A stretch of DNA of 6,286 nt. It comes from a bacterium (GTDB lineage Bacteria; Planctomycetota; UBA11346). A program made the translations under genes and the position numbers. Numbering within the stretch: position 1 is the first letter of the stretch; each line of letters starts with the position of its first letter. The notes under the pieces are model-generated. The model had not been told where the DNA came from. It saw only the letters and a program-made list of their open reading frames with translations, and searched no databases. Below, piece by piece: positions 1 through 6,183 of the stretch. The DNA lies in the NCBI GenBank assembly GCA_020049615.1, contig JAIFKN010000033.1:1-6286 (forward strand), written 5' to 3'.

Positions 1-90
1 GGCGATGACGCCGACGGTCTGCTTGCGGCCGTGCCGCTCGTAGCCGAGGGACTGGACCTTGCCGTCGTGGTAGGAGTTGTGCTTGAGCAT
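1..90 (-). CDS. ppnP: PpnP-type pyrimidine/purine nucleoside phosphorylase (N-terminal 30 codons only)
   Basis: The first 30 codons of a minus-strand gene whose remainder lies beyond the left edge. The N-terminus reads MLKHNSYHDGKVQSLGYE and continues to ...KQTVGVIA. It follows the E. coli PpnP (YaiE, DUF1255) start, MLQSNEYFSGKVKSIGF, recalled from memory: an N-x-Y-x-x-G-K-V-x-S-x-G pattern, then a strand ending VGV. The family is a small (about 95 aa) single-domain cupin that splits nucleosides with phosphate into base and ribose-1-phosphate in the cytosol. The ATG at 90-88 is preceded by a TGAGGA ribosome-binding site that overlaps the stop codon of the upstream yqhA-like gene, which fixes the start and suggests coupled translation. 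The cupin core is not visible, so the call rests on the N-terminal pattern alone. Confidence 0.82.
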   Translation of the reverse strand, partial: MLKHNSYHDGKVQSLGYERHGRKQTVGVIA

Positions 91-100
91 GTTGTCCTCA
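91..100 (-). promoter_or_regulatory. Ribosome-binding site of ppnP overlapping the yqhA stop codon
   Basis: On the minus strand the sequence reads CAC TGA GGACAAC ATG. The TGA stop of the upstream gene is part of the Shine-Dalgarno sequence TGAGGA, with 4 nt between it and the ppnP ATG. Ribosomes ending yqhA would be released on the ppnP initiation site, the usual layout for translational coupling. Confidence 0.6.
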
Positions 101-673
101 GTGGGAGTTGCGGGCCTGCTCGTTCTCGTGCGCCATCTTGAACTTGCGCTCGAACACGAGATATGACCAGGCGAGCATCAGGGTGGTGACGATGAAGGCG
201 ACGTGGATGCCGACCTGCCAGCCCATCTTGGCATGGTCGACGGTGTGGCCGGCGGTCGACAGTTGGTTGAACGACTGCAGCAGATGGATGCCGGAGATCG
301 AGACCAGCGCGCCCGCCAGCTTGGTCTTCAGTGTGCCGGGGTCGATGTGGTCAAGCCACTCCGGCCGGTCCTTCTCGTGGTCGAGGTCGAGCTTGGACAC
401 GAAGGTCGCGTAGCCGCCGATCAGCACCATGATCACTAGGTTGGCTACCATGATCATGTCGACCAAGCCGAGGAGCATCGCCACCACGTTCCGCTCGCCG
501 TCAGCGCCGGTGAACTCCCCGCTGAAGACTCCGTGGGCGAGATGCCAGAGCACCTCGAAGAAGGATACGCTGAAGCAGACCTGGCCGGCGATCAGGCCGA
601 GGTAGAGCGGAGCGAGCAGCCAGCGGCTGGCGAAGACACCCCACTCGATGCCGGCTTCGAGTCGTTTGGACAT
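98..673 (-). CDS. yqhA: UPF0114/YqhA family integral membrane protein
   Basis: A 191-aa membrane protein of the UPF0114 (YqhA) family, whose function is not established. Residues 16-27 (SRWLLAPLYLGL) match the family signature ASRWLLAPVYFGL of E. coli YqhA (from memory). LVDM near residues 70-73 and SISGIHLL near 125-132 are further family blocks. Four hydrophobic segments are visible: about 18-42, 63-87, 119-135 and 153-173. The charged loop of residues 94-118 lies between the second and third, and the tail is short, hydrophilic and His/Asn-containing. E. coli YqhA is about 164 aa; the extra length is in the N-terminal residues, the loop after helix 1 and the C-terminus. The ATG at 673-671 is the only available start, because an in-frame TAG lies at 688-686. 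There is no good Shine-Dalgarno next to it. It is first of a two-gene minus-strand unit with ppnP. Confidence 0.9.
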   Translation of the reverse strand: MSKRLEAGIEWGVFASRWLLAPLYLGLIAGQVCFSVSFFEVLWHLAHGVFSGEFTGADGERNVVAMLLGLVDMIMVANLVIMVLIGGYATFVSKLDLDHEKDRPEWLDHIDPGTLKTKLAGALVSISGIHLLQSFNQLSTAGHTVDHAKMGWQVGIHVAFIVTTLMLAWSYLVFERKFKMAHENEQARNSH

Positions 674-682
674 GGGAGGGGC

Positions 683-710
683 GTCCTACCCGGCCAGGGC
701 CCCATGGCAA
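683..710 (-). promoter_or_regulatory. Candidate promoter for the yqhA-ppnP unit
   Basis: On the minus strand, TTGCCA (710-705; five of six matches to TTGACA) is followed after 16 nt by TAGGAC (688-683; three of six matches to TATAAT). Only 9 nt separate the hexamer from the ATG, so the transcript would start two or three bases before the start codon. This agrees with the lack of a clear ribosome-binding site. It is a motif match only; the -10 lacks the conserved final T. Confidence 0.3.
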
Positions 711-748
711 TCCACCAACCCGCGGCTAAGTTCCGCCGCACCCGTCCG

Positions 749-764
749 TAGGATGGGTAAAGGA
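749..764 (+). promoter_or_regulatory. Candidate -10 box and ribosome-binding site of the DUF4139 gene
   Basis: TAGGAT (749-754) has the T, A and final A, T of a -10 box. Transcription would then start near 761, leaving a leader of about 10 nt. AAAGGA (759-764) is a good Shine-Dalgarno sequence 6 nt before the ATG at 771 and decides that start over the in-frame ATG at 753. No convincing -35 box is seen. The ribosome-binding site is well supported; the -10 is tentative. Confidence 0.4.
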
Positions 765-770
765 ACCATC

Positions 771-2837
771 ATGCGCCTCGCCTCCGCCTCCGCCTCCCTG
801 CTCGCCCTGGCCGCCATCTGCCCCGCCGGCGAGGCCGATCTGCCGGTGTCATCCGTCACCCTCTTCTCCAGCGGCGTGGGCAGCTTCGTCCATAGCGGCA
901 CGGTCGACGGCGAGGCCACCGCCGAGCTGCGCTTCCGCACCAACCAGATCAATGATGTGCTGAAATCGCTGGTGCTGCAGGACCTCGATGGCGGCAAGAT
1001 CGGCGCCGTCGGCTACCCCTCGCAGGATCCCCTGGAGAAGACCCTGAAAAGCTTCCAGGTCGATGTCAGCGGCAACCCGCCGCTCGCCGGCCTGCTCAAC
1101 CAGCTGCGCGGCGCGCAGGTGCAGGTGCAGGTGCTGGATGCCACCCTCGATGGCGTGGTGCTGGGGTGCGAACAGCGCACCCGCGCGCTGCCCAACAACG
1201 GCGGCCAGGAGGTCGTCTGGACCCTGAATCTGGTCGCCGACGGCGCCATCCGTCCGCTGCCGCTCGCCGACCTGCGTTCGGTCAAGCCGGCCGACGCCGG
1301 CCTGCGCGCCGAGCTGGGCAAGGCCCTTGCTGCCCTCGCCGCCGCCCGCGACCAGGACAAGAAGCCGGTGTCGTTGCGCTTCAACGGCGCTGGCGCCCGC
1401 CGCGTCCGCGTCAGCTACGTCGCCGAGGCGCCGGTCTGGAAGGCCAGCTACCGCCTGCAGCTGGACAAGGACAAGGCCCAGATCGTCGCCTGGGCGATCG
1501 TCGAGAACCCGACCGAGAGCGACTGGAACGAGGTCAGGCTGACCCTGGTCAGCGGCCGGCCGATCTCGTTCATCCAGAACCTCTATCAGCCGCTCTACAC
1601 GCAGCGTCCGGTGGTCGAGGCCGAGCTCCAGGCCGGACTCAAGCCAGTGGCCTACGGTGGCGGCATGCAGAGTCTCGAACGGCCCGAAGCGGGCGCTGGC
1701 AGGCCCGGGGTGGCCATGCGCAAGGATGCGGCGAGGAGCCGCGCCATGCCCGCGGCCCCGATGGCGATGGCCGCCCCCGCCCCGGCCGAGGCCGAGGTCG
1801 GCTACGCCATGGGCGACATGGCCGACAAGCCCTTCGATGCGGTCGGTTCGCTCACCGTCGCCACCCAGGCGGCGCAAGGAGTCGGCGAGCTGTTCACCTA
1901 CGATGTGGGCAAGGTCACCATCCCGCGCCAGCGCAGCGCGATGATCCCGTTCATCGGCAAGGACATCCCGGTCGAGCGCGTGTCGATCTACAACCGCGCC
2001 GTGCTGCCCAGGAATCCGCTCGCCGGCGCCCGCCTGACCAACAGCACCGGCCTGCACCTGACCCCCGGCCCGGTGACGGTGTACGACGACGGCACCTACG
2101 CCGGCGACGCCCAGTTGACCGCCTTGCCGCCCGGCCAGGTCCGGCTGATCTCCTTCGCCATCGACCAGCGCCTGCTCATCGACAGCGAGCAGGAGCGCAG
2201 CCAGCAGACGCGTACCCTGGGCAAGATCGTCAGGGGCGTGCTGCAGCTGCAGATCGTCAGCCTGCAGGGCCGCACCTACAAGGCGGAGAACCAGGGCGAT
2301 GTGGCCAAGCAGCTGATCATCGAGCATCCGCGCGCCGGTGGCGACTGGAAGCTGCATGAGACGCCGGCCTCGCTCGAGACCACCGACCAGCTCTACCGCT
2401 TCAAGGTCGATGTGCCGGCCAAGGGCAAGGCGGAGCTGGCCGTCACCGAGCGCCTGCAGTGGGGCGAGGCGGTCGCCCTGCTCGATGGGGACGAGGACCG
2501 CGTCGGCCTGTTCCTGAACGGCGCCGAGATCAAGCCGGCGCTCAAGGACGCCCTGATCAAGACCCGGGTCTTCGTCGAGGCCTGGCGCGCCGCGCAGCGC
2601 TCGCGCGAGGAGGGACAGCAGCAGATCCGCGCCATCACCGAGGATCAGGAGCGCATCCGCCGCAACCTCGGCTCGATCAACCAGCAGAGCGACTACGCCA
2701 AGCGCCTGCTGGCCAAGCTCAACGAACAGGAGACCAGGCTCGACCAGTTGCGCGTCATCGACGAGCAGCTCGCCGCCGACATCGTCGCCAAGCGCAAGGC
2801 GCTGGCCGACTTCGTCGCGCAGCTCAACGTCGAGTAG
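771..2837 (+). CDS. Exported DUF4139 domain-containing protein with C-terminal coiled coil
   Basis: A 688-aa protein of the DUF4139 group (related to 'mucoidy inhibitor A' proteins); molecular function unknown. An N-terminal signal peptide is visible (MRLASASASLLALAAICP, then likely cleavage after AGEA at residue 22), with no lipobox, so it should be exported. The mature protein opens with SVTLFSSGVG, then a TNQINDVLKSLVLQDLDGG block. The DUF4139 region begins near residue 200 and includes YVAEAPVWKASYRL (216-229) and a PTESDWNEVRLTLVSGR block near 247-263. Residues 316-350 are an Ala/Pro/Met-rich linker. The last 100 residues or so (from about 585) are a charged, Gln-rich helical stretch that looks like a coiled coil; no C-terminal membrane anchor follows. 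An in-frame ORF extends upstream to 648, but the signal peptide and ribosome-binding site point to 771. It diverges from yqhA and lies 64 nt before the copper ATPase on the same strand. Members recalled from planctomycetes resemble it most. Confidence 0.85.
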   Translation: MRLASASASLLALAAICPAGEADLPVSSVTLFSSGVGSFVHSGTVDGEATAELRFRTNQINDVLKSLVLQDLDGGKIGAVGYPSQDPLEKTLKSFQVDVSGNPPLAGLLNQLRGAQVQVQVLDATLDGVVLGCEQRTRALPNNGGQEVVWTLNLVADGAIRPLPLADLRSVKPADAGLRAELGKALAALAAARDQDKKPVSLRFNGAGARRVRVSYVAEAPVWKASYRLQLDKDKAQIVAWAIVENPTESDWNEVRLTLVSGRPISFIQNLYQPLYTQRPVVEAELQAGLKPVAYGGGMQSLERPEAGAGRPGVAMRKDAARSRAMPAAPMAMAAPAPAEAEVGYAMGDMADKPFDAVGSLTVATQAAQGVGELFTYDVGKVTIPRQRSAMIPFIGKDIPVERVSIYNRAVLPRNPLAGARLTNSTGLHLTPGPVTVYDDGTYAGDAQLTALPPGQVRLISFAIDQRLLIDSEQERSQQTRTLGKIVRGVLQLQIVSLQGRTYKAENQGDVAKQLIIEHPRAGGDWKLHETPASLETTDQLYRFKVDVPAKGKAELAVTERLQWGEAVALLDGDEDRVGLFLNGAEIKPALKDALIKTRVFVEAWRAAQRSREEGQQQIRAITEDQERIRRNLGSINQQSDYAKRLLAKLNEQETRLDQLRVIDEQLAADIVAKRKALADFVAQLNVE
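775..797 (+). repeat. Hexanucleotide tract inside the signal-peptide coding sequence
   Basis: A GCCTC unit is followed by three perfect GCCTCC copies (780-797). They encode the Ala-Ser-Ala-Ser-Ala-Ser stretch of the DUF4139 signal peptide. A gain or loss of one unit would keep the reading frame and only lengthen or shorten the signal peptide by two residues. It is short and may simply reflect Ala/Ser codon use. Confidence 0.5.
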
Positions 2838-2889
2838 GCCTGCGGAGAGGCCTGCCAGGCTGCGGGCTTACCCCGGCGGGAACATGGCA

Positions 2890-2895
2890 TAGCCT
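2890..2895 (+). promoter_or_regulatory. Candidate -10 box for leaderless transcription of the copper ATPase gene
   Basis: TAGCCT fits the TANNNT form of a -10 hexamer and ends 6 nt before the ATG at 2902, the spacing expected if transcription starts on the A of the start codon. No Shine-Dalgarno sequence lies in the intervening GCGGCG or just upstream. No good -35 box is seen. The 64-nt gap after the DUF4139 gene contains a short palindrome (GCCTGCCAGGC, 2850-2860) but no terminator. Confidence 0.3.
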
Positions 2896-2901
2896 GCGGC
2901 G

Positions 2902-5046
2902 ATGCCGGCCGACCTCGTCCTCGATGTCACCGACGGCCTGCACTGCGCCGCCTGCGTCAAGCGCCTGGAGACGGCGCTGGCTGGCCAGCCCGGGATCAGC
3001 GCGTTGCGTGTCGACCTGATCGCCCGCCAGGTGCGCATGCGCATCAGCGATGGCGGGCTGACCGCGGCGGCGGTGCAGCAGCGGCTGCGCAAGTTCGGCT
3101 TCGCCGTCCAGGTGCACCTCGCCGAGACGCCCGGCGAGGACGTGCGGCCGGCACGTCTGCGCGCGATCGTCGCCGCCGCGCTCGCAGCCGGCGCGATGGC
3201 CTGGGCGATGGCCGCGCCGCACCATCCCGCCTCGCCCGGCATCCAGCTCGTGCTGGCGGCCGTGGCCCTGGCCTGGCCCGGCCGCGCCATCGTCCTGCGC
3301 GCGGCGCGCTCGGCCCTGCGCCTGCAGGCCGACATGGATCTGCTGGTCGCGCTGGGCGCGATCAGCGCCTTCGTCCACGGCGCCGTCGGCCTGGCCCTGG
3401 GCTGGGGCCATCTCCACGCCGAGAGCGCCGCCGCGATCATCGCCTTCACTCTCGTCGGGCGCGCCTTGGAATCCGCCGGCCGTGCCCGCGCCGGGGCGGC
3501 GGTACGCGCCCTGCTCGAACGTCAGCCGCCCAAGGCGATGCGCCTCGACGCCGATGGCGAGCGCATCGTCGACGCCCGCGACCTGCGCGTCGGCGACCGC
3601 ATCCGCGTGCGTCCCGGCGAGGCCATCCCGGCCGACGGCACCGTGCGCGACGGCGGTGGCGAGGTCGACGAGGCGCTGCTCACCGGTGAGCCGCTGCCGA
3701 CCACCCGCCAGCGCGGCGACCGGGTCAGCGCCGGCACGGTCAACCGGCTCGGCACCCTGGTCCTCGAGGTGACGGCGACCGGCGGCGCCACCCGCCTGGC
3801 CGCCATCGCCGAGGCCATGCGCGCCGCCAGCGCGGCCAAGCCGCCGATCGCCCGCCTGGCCGACCGCGTGGCCGGGGTCTTCGTCCCCGTCGCCATCCTG
3901 CTCGCGCTCGCCACCGTCGCCGGCTGGGGTTGGCTGGGCCACGACTGGCGTGGCGGACTGGTCGCCGGGCTCAGCGTGCTGGTCATCGCCTGCCCCTGCG
4001 CCCTCGGCCTCGCCACCCCGGCGGCGATCGCGGTCGCGGTCGGTCGCGCCGCCCGGTCCGGCATCCTGGTCCGCGACGGCGCGGCTCTGGAAGGCCTGGC
4101 GGCGGCCCGCGCGGCGGTGATCGACAAGACCGGCACCATCACCACCGGCACGCCGCAGCTGGCCGAGGTGGTGTGCGCCCCGGGTTGCGACCGCGCCACC
4201 CTGCTCCGTCTCGCCGCCGCCGCCGAGCGCGGTTCCGAGCATCCGGTCGCCGCCGCCATCGCCCTCGCCGCCCAGGGCTTGGCGGTGCCGGCGGCCGAGG
4301 ATTTCGCCGCCGTTCCCGGCGGCGGCGTGCGGGCCGTGGTCGATGGCGCCGAGGTCCTGGTCGGCAGCCGCGCCTTCCTCGCCGAACGTGGCGCCATCGT
4401 CGTCTCTGGCGACCCGGCAGGGCCAGGCATGGTCGTGCACGTCGCAGCCAACGCGCGCTGGCTTGGAGTCATGCGCCTGGGCGATGGCCCTCGCCCGGAG
4501 GCCGTCGCCGCCCTCGCCCGGCTGCGTGGCCTCGGGCTGCGTCTGCATCTCGCCAGCGGTGACCGCATGGTCGAAGCGCGGCGCGTGGCGTCGGCGGTCG
4601 GCATCGGCGACGCCCGCGGCGAACTGTCGCCCGAGGGCAAGGCGCGGCTGGTCGGCCAGCTGGAATCCGCTGGCGAGCGCGTCCTCGCTCTCGGCGACGG
4701 CATCAACGATGCGCCGATGCTGGCCCGCGCCACCGCCGGGGCCGCGGTCGGCGGCGGCGCCGACATCGCCGCCCTGGCCGGCAACCTCATCCTCGACGGC
4801 CGCGACCCGCTGCGCGCCGCCGGCGATGCCGTCGCCCTGGCCCGCGCCACCATGCGCACGGTGCGCCTGAACCTTGCCTTCGCCGCCGTCTACAACCTCG
4901 CTGCCATTCCGCTGGCCATGACCGGCCGCCTCGACCCGGCCTGGGCGGCGGCGGCGATGGCCGCCAGTTCGCTGTGCGTGGTCGGCAACAGCCTGCGCCT
5001 GGGATGGTGGCGGCCCCGCCCAGGGGGGGCGGCGGTGGCGCCCTGA
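2902..5046 (+). CDS. copA: Cu(I)-exporting P1B-type ATPase (CopA-like)
   Basis: A complete 714-aa heavy-metal P-type ATPase that should pump Cu(I) out of the cytoplasm at the cost of ATP. In order: one N-terminal metal-binding domain with GLHCAAC (Cys15, Cys18); membrane helices from about residue 86; the TGE loop of the actuator domain (261-263); the CPC metal site in ACPCALGLATP (364-366); the phosphorylation motif DKTGT with Asp408; the HP motif (447-448) of the nucleotide-binding domain; SGD (552-554) where CopA usually has TGD; GDGINDAP (598-605). The last two helices carry Tyr664-Asn665 and MAASS (Met686, Ser690), the YN and MxxSS signatures of Cu(I) pumps as opposed to Zn/Cd/Pb pumps. 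ATG 2902 is forced by an in-frame TAG at 2890-2892 and has no ribosome-binding site. A CcoI/FixI-like role in cytochrome oxidase assembly is possible given the SGD, but no oxidase genes and no extra N-terminal Cys-rich region are present. A run of seven G (5023-5029) precedes the stop. Confidence 0.93.
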   Translation: MPADLVLDVTDGLHCAACVKRLETALAGQPGISALRVDLIARQVRMRISDGGLTAAAVQQRLRKFGFAVQVHLAETPGEDVRPARLRAIVAAALAAGAMAWAMAAPHHPASPGIQLVLAAVALAWPGRAIVLRAARSALRLQADMDLLVALGAISAFVHGAVGLALGWGHLHAESAAAIIAFTLVGRALESAGRARAGAAVRALLERQPPKAMRLDADGERIVDARDLRVGDRIRVRPGEAIPADGTVRDGGGEVDEALLTGEPLPTTRQRGDRVSAGTVNRLGTLVLEVTATGGATRLAAIAEAMRAASAAKPPIARLADRVAGVFVPVAILLALATVAGWGWLGHDWRGGLVAGLSVLVIACPCALGLATPAAIAVAVGRAARSGILVRDGAALEGLAAARAAVIDKTGTITTGTPQLAEVVCAPGCDRATLLRLAAAAERGSEHPVAAAIALAAQGLAVPAAEDFAAVPGGGVRAVVDGAEVLVGSRAFLAERGAIVVSGDPAGPGMVVHVAANARWLGVMRLGDGPRPEAVAALARLRGLGLRLHLASGDRMVEARRVASAVGIGDARGELSPEGKARLVGQLESAGERVLALGDGINDAPMLARATAGAAVGGGADIAALAGNLILDGRDPLRAAGDAVALARATMRTVRLNLAFAAVYNLAAIPLAMTGRLDPAWAAAAMAASSLCVVGNSLRLGWWRPRPGGAAVAP

Positions 5047-5052
5047 TCCCAC

Positions 5053-5066
5053 GCTGGCGGGCCAGC
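5053..5066 (+). other. Short perfect inverted repeat between copA and the kinase gene
   Basis: GCTGGC-GG-GCCAGC begins 6 nt after the copA stop codon. As RNA it could form a 5-bp hairpin with a four-base loop. There is no T-tract, so it could at most weakly attenuate or protect a 3' end. In sequence this rich in G and C it may be chance. Confidence 0.3.
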
Positions 5067-5076
5067 CCGGCGCCCC

Positions 5077-5082
5077 CATACT
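5077..5082 (+). promoter_or_regulatory. Candidate -10 box for leaderless transcription of the kinase gene
   Basis: CATACT (four of six matches to TATAAT, including the conserved A2 and T6) ends exactly 6 nt before the GTG at 5089. It is one of the few A/T-containing spots in a G/C-dominated 42-nt gap. No Shine-Dalgarno sequence is present. The geometry is the same as upstream of the copper ATPase gene. No -35 box is evident. Confidence 0.3.
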
Positions 5083-5088
5083 CGGCTC

Positions 5089-6180
5089 GTGGCCCAAGCC
5101 TTCCGCTGTCCTGCTTGCCGGAACAAGTTCGTGCCGACGACGGCGCCGGCCGATGGCCGGCTGCCCTGCCCGGCCTGCGGCCAGGTCCTGCGCGTGCCGA
5201 TCCGGACCCCCGGTCCTGCCAAGCCGGGCGAGCACAAGCTCGGCAAGTACTCGGTCGGGCGCAAGCTGGGTGAGGGCGCCACCGCCACCGTCTACGAGGC
5301 GATCGCCTCGGACGGCAGCAAGGTGGCGCTGAAGGTGCTCAACGAGGACTCCGCCCGCGACCAGGAGTTCCTCGCCCGCTTCAAGCGCGAGGCCGAGCTG
5401 GCCCAGAAGGTCAGTCATCCGCACATCGTCGGCGTGCGCAGCTTCGGCTTCGACCAGGGCAAGTTCTTCCTCGCCATGGAGCTGGTCGAGGGCCACAGCC
5501 TCGAGGAGGAGATCGAACGCAAGCGTCGCATCCCCTGGCGGGACGCCGCCCGCTGGGTGCTGGAGATCGCCGAGGCGCTGCAGGCCGCCGCCGATCGCGG
5601 CATCATCCATCGCGACATCAAGCCGGCCAACATCCTGCTCGCCGGAGGGACAGTCGCCAAGCTCGCCGATCTCGGCTTCGGCAAGCAGATCGAGGGCAGC
5701 GGCGCCTGGGAACAGCTCACCCTGTCCGGTGTCGCCATGGGCTCTCCGGCCTACATGCCGCCCGAGCAGGTGCTCGATGCCAAGCAGGCCGACCACAGCA
5801 GCGACTGCTATTCGCTCGGAGCGACCTTCTACCACGCGGTCACCGGCCGGCTGCCCTACAACGGCCGCAGTTCGCAGGAGGTGATGGAACTGGTCCTGCG
5901 CACCGATCCGCCGACACCGCGCAGCCATGTCGCCGAACTCCCCGCCGGGGTCGACGCCTGCATCCGCTGGACCATGGCGAAGGACAAGACGCGCCGTCCG
6001 CAGAGCGCCGGCGAGCTGGCCCGCGAATTGCGCGCCGTGCTCGAGCGGCCCGACGACGAGGGCCGCTTCCGCAAGCGCCTGGCGCCGGCGCGCAGCACCC
6101 CGGCCTGGCTGGTGCCGGTGGTCATCGTGCTGCTGCTGCTGGCGGTGGCCGGCGCGACGGTCGCGCTGCTGCGCTCTTAG
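5089..6180 (+). CDS. Tail-anchored Ser/Thr protein kinase with N-terminal zinc ribbon
   Basis: A 363-aa Hanks-type Ser/Thr kinase. Residues 5-31 form a zinc ribbon, CPAC-x16-CPAC (Cys7, Cys10, Cys27, Cys30). A basic linker leads to the kinase domain at about 54-320: glycine loop GEGATATV (61-68; the third glycine is Ala66), VALK with Lys82, helix-C Glu101, HRDIKPANILL (174-184; catalytic Asp176), DLG in place of DFG (Asp194), MGSPAYMPPEQ (217-227) and the DxxSLG block at 239-244. All catalytic residues are present, so it should be active. One hydrophobic helix (340-360) ends the protein, leaving only about three residues beyond it; there is no extracellular sensor domain. GTG 5089 is the first start codon after the copA stop in this frame, and a later start would break the zinc ribbon. 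It lies 42 nt after copA on the same strand. Substrate unknown. Confidence 0.94.
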   Translation: MAQAFRCPACRNKFVPTTAPADGRLPCPACGQVLRVPIRTPGPAKPGEHKLGKYSVGRKLGEGATATVYEAIASDGSKVALKVLNEDSARDQEFLARFKREAELAQKVSHPHIVGVRSFGFDQGKFFLAMELVEGHSLEEEIERKRRIPWRDAARWVLEIAEALQAAADRGIIHRDIKPANILLAGGTVAKLADLGFGKQIEGSGAWEQLTLSGVAMGSPAYMPPEQVLDAKQADHSSDCYSLGATFYHAVTGRLPYNGRSSQEVMELVLRTDPPTPRSHVAELPAGVDACIRWTMAKDKTRRPQSAGELARELRAVLERPDDEGRFRKRLAPARSTPAWLVPVVIVLLLLAVAGATVALLRS

Positions 6181-6183
6181 CTC

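Noticed and set aside
648..770. A longer start for the DUF4139 protein (ATG 648 or 753)
   Set aside because: Starting at 648 would overlap the yqhA start and place 41 non-conserved residues before a clear signal peptide. ATG 753 lies inside the candidate -10 box and lacks a properly spaced ribosome-binding site. ATG 771 has AAAGGA at 6 nt.
1115..1134. Three GCAGGT hexamer copies within the DUF4139 gene
   Set aside because: They encode an alternating Gln-Val beta strand. Three copies inside a conserved coding region are better explained by protein sequence than by a repeat element.
849..2357. A minus-strand open frame of about 500 codons opposite the DUF4139 gene
   Set aside because: No recognisable motif and biased composition. 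The plus-strand frame has a signal peptide, ribosome-binding site and family motifs, so this is a shadow.
2838..2901. Possible terminator between the DUF4139 gene and copA
   Set aside because: The palindrome at 2850-2860 leaves only a one-base centre and no stable loop, there is no T-tract, and no longer stem can be drawn.
5255..5295. Kinase possibly inactive because the third glycine of the glycine loop is missing
   Set aside because: The loop is GEGATATV with Ala at that position, a substitution tolerated in active bacterial Ser/Thr kinases. Lys82, Glu101, Asp176, Asn181 and Asp194 are all present.
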